From DATKWV01 sp035529405 (GTDB lineage: Bacteria > Planctomycetota > Phycisphaerae > Sedimentisphaerales > Anaerobacaceae), in NCBI GenBank assembly GCA_035529405.1, contig DATKWV010000212.1, positions 1 to 6,816 on the forward strand: DNA of 6,816 nt, read 5' to 3'. Every line of letters begins with the position of its first letter. The stretch's first letter is position 1. This document shows, in pieces, positions 5,565 through 6,816 of this stretch. A program made the position numbers and the translations under genes. Under the pieces are notes generated by a model that saw only the letters and a program-made list of their open reading frames with translations, had not been told where the DNA came from and did no database searches.

Positions 5565-6815
5565 CTACCACCGAAAAAACAAAAATCTTTTTGCCGGCTG
5601 GATTTTAAGTTTTATAACAGCGTGCTGTACCGGCCCGGTCATATCAATAGCCAGCCTGACAGGTATCTTTTTGTTCCTGAGGTCCTCTTTGATGAGGGAC
5701 GAACTTATCTGGAATTCGCCGCCGGCAACTTCGATATTAACTTTTAAGGCCCTTTTTGAATCATAGACCAGCAGTGAGTCGCCGCTGATTTTCTTCCACT
5801 TATCAAAAGTAATCAAGGCTGTCCCGAAGCTGGTCGGCTCGGTAAATTCAACCTCATCTGTCACTATGAGGCTGCCGCGTCCCTGCCGGCTGAATTCGAA
5901 TTTACGCTGCAGCTTTTTCAACCGGGGGACATCATAGGCGCTGGTTATATCAATCACAAAGGTATCCTTTGCGTCCGTAAACTCGATTTGCTCAACCACG
6001 GCACGGGCGTCGGCGCCTGTTTTCTGCAATTGCCCGGCCACCACCGGCACTGAATGACCGTAAGAATTCAATACTTTGCTGTCGTACCGCCGGCTGCTTC
6101 CGGTGCGGAAGGTATAAACTTCCCTGCCGGGGTCCACCAGCAAGGCGCTATCGGCAAGTACGACCATAAACGAGCCGACATCGTTGTTATTATGTAATTC
6201 CTCGTTATGACCGCCCTTGGCAGCAATTCCAAAGGCACTTGCGGTGCCTTTTTTCTCGCGGGCTATCAGCACACAGCCATCCGGAAACCAGTCGCGCAGG
6301 CCCTGCTGAGCTGTTTTTGGGGGTGTGGGCGGTATGTTTGAAACCGAGTTTTCAAACGAGTACATCAGTACTTCATAAAACCGGCCTTCGGTGCCAATCA
6401 GTTCCACATCGCGGTATTTCCCCCAGCCGAACCCGAAGCGCCTGTTGACAAAACTCATAATCCGCGGGCTCGGCTGTGTACCCGGGTCACAGTCGGCAAA
6501 AGAAGGATATACACCGTTGATAATTTCAACGCGCCAGCCGTAGGAAGCAATTGCAGGTATGTGTTCTCTGTCAAGTATATCCAGCTTTCCCTGTGTAGCC
6601 TGCCATAATATCTCGGCCTGTATCAGATAATGGCCGAACCCGTAATTCCAGTATCCGACACCTTCGCCGCAGTAACCATCGCTGCCGGAACCATTGGCAA
6701 AGTTTTCGCTATATGCTTCGGCAGCGGCTGCAAAAAAGGCCCGGTCGTGTTTGTCGGCGATTATTGCAAGAGCTGCCCCGGTAACCTGTGAAAGACAGAC
6801 GGAGTTCCAGTTGTT
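5565..6815 (-). CDS. Heparinase II/III family protein (partial, 5' end outside window)
   Basis: The last 416 residues are visible; the frame is open to the right edge, so the start lies beyond the window. The ATG at 6458 is internal, because clear family sequence continues upstream of it. Visible residues 1-4 are N-N-W-N, followed by C-L, then D-G-Y-C-G-E-G-V-G-Y-W-N-Y-G (46-59). This is the alpha/alpha-toroid signature of heparinase II/III-like polysaccharide lyases. The beta-sandwich half has the conserved K-G-G-H-N-E-E-L-H-N-N-N-D-V-G-S-F (200-216) with H203, H208 and D212, then L-L-V-D-P-G-R-E-V-Y. Enzymes of this fold (PL12, PL15, PL17, PL21 and relatives) cleave uronic-acid-containing polysaccharides by beta-elimination, usually in the periplasm or outside the cell. 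The substrate (heparin-like, alginate or other) cannot be assigned. Any signal peptide would be in the missing part. The very C-terminus (K-R-F-L-F-F-R-W) is basic and aromatic. It lies upstream of hemB with no obvious functional link. Confidence 0.88.
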   Translation of the reverse strand, partial: NNWNSVCLSQVTGAALAIIADKHDRAFFAAAAEAYSENFANGSGSDGYCGEGVGYWNYGFGHYLIQAEILWQATQGKLDILDREHIPAIASYGWRVEIINGVYPSFADCDPGTQPSPRIMSFVNRRFGFGWGKYRDVELIGTEGRFYEVLMYSFENSVSNIPPTPPKTAQQGLRDWFPDGCVLIAREKKGTASAFGIAAKGGHNEELHNNNDVGSFMVVLADSALLVDPGREVYTFRTGSSRRYDSKVLNSYGHSVPVVAGQLQKTGADARAVVEQIEFTDAKDTFVIDITSAYDVPRLKKLQRKFEFSRQGRGSLIVTDEVEFTEPTSFGTALITFDKWKKISGDSLLVYDSKRALKVNIEVAGGEFQISSSLIKEDLRNKKIPVRLAIDMTGPVQHAVIKLKIQPAKRFLFFRW

Positions 6816-6816
6816 C

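Noticed and set aside
1..6816. CRISPR array, prophage, toxin-antitoxin or new defence system
   Set aside because: No regularly spaced repeats, integrase, phage structural genes or small paired genes were found; coding space is filled by recognisable families.

Overview
The window looks like chromosomal DNA of an anaerobic, carbohydrate-degrading bacterium. Three things suggest this: a heparinase II/III-type lyase, a beta-helix protein of the kind found in polysaccharide-degrading genomes, and a hemB-ahbD pair typical of the siroheme-dependent heme route used by many anaerobes. A Phycisphaerae/Planctomycetota-type source is my best guess from gene flavour and layout. That is an impression, not a demonstrated placement.

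Left part (1-1258, + strand). The window opens inside a beta-helix-like protein that ends at a TGA (246-248). The same frame then continues for 37 codons of a clear YjbQ-family C-terminus with no room for the rest of that protein, so it reads as a gene remnant. A complete LysE/RhtB-family exporter follows (400-1032). A promoter-like pair then precedes a class II tRNA-Tyr (GTA) at 1176-1258.

Middle gap (1259-1377). Here + and - transcription converge. Most of the gap is a 72-bp palindromic element (1291-1362) with imperfect terminal inverted repeats. It is flanked exactly by the 5-bp direct repeat GTTTT, so it looks like a MITE/REP-like insertion.

Right part (1378-6816, all - strand). In transcription order this holds the C-terminal 416 residues of a heparinase II/III family protein (runs off the right edge), hemB, ahbD (radical SAM/SPASM heme synthase), cysS and ruvC. 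ahbD appears to start at an ATT codon inside the hemB 3' end. The nearest ATG is 69 codons too late and would remove the radical SAM cysteine motif. cysS and ruvC share an ATGA overlap and probably have their own promoter just after ahbD. HemB makes porphobilinogen at the start of tetrapyrrole synthesis, and AhbD makes heme b from Fe-coproporphyrin III at the end of the siroheme branch, so these two form a functional pair. cysS/ruvC are housekeeping genes for translation and recombination.

I found no convincing new multi-gene system, CRISPR array or prophage. The most unusual items are the ATT start of ahbD, the bounded 72-bp element and the truncated yjbQ joined to the beta-helix gene.
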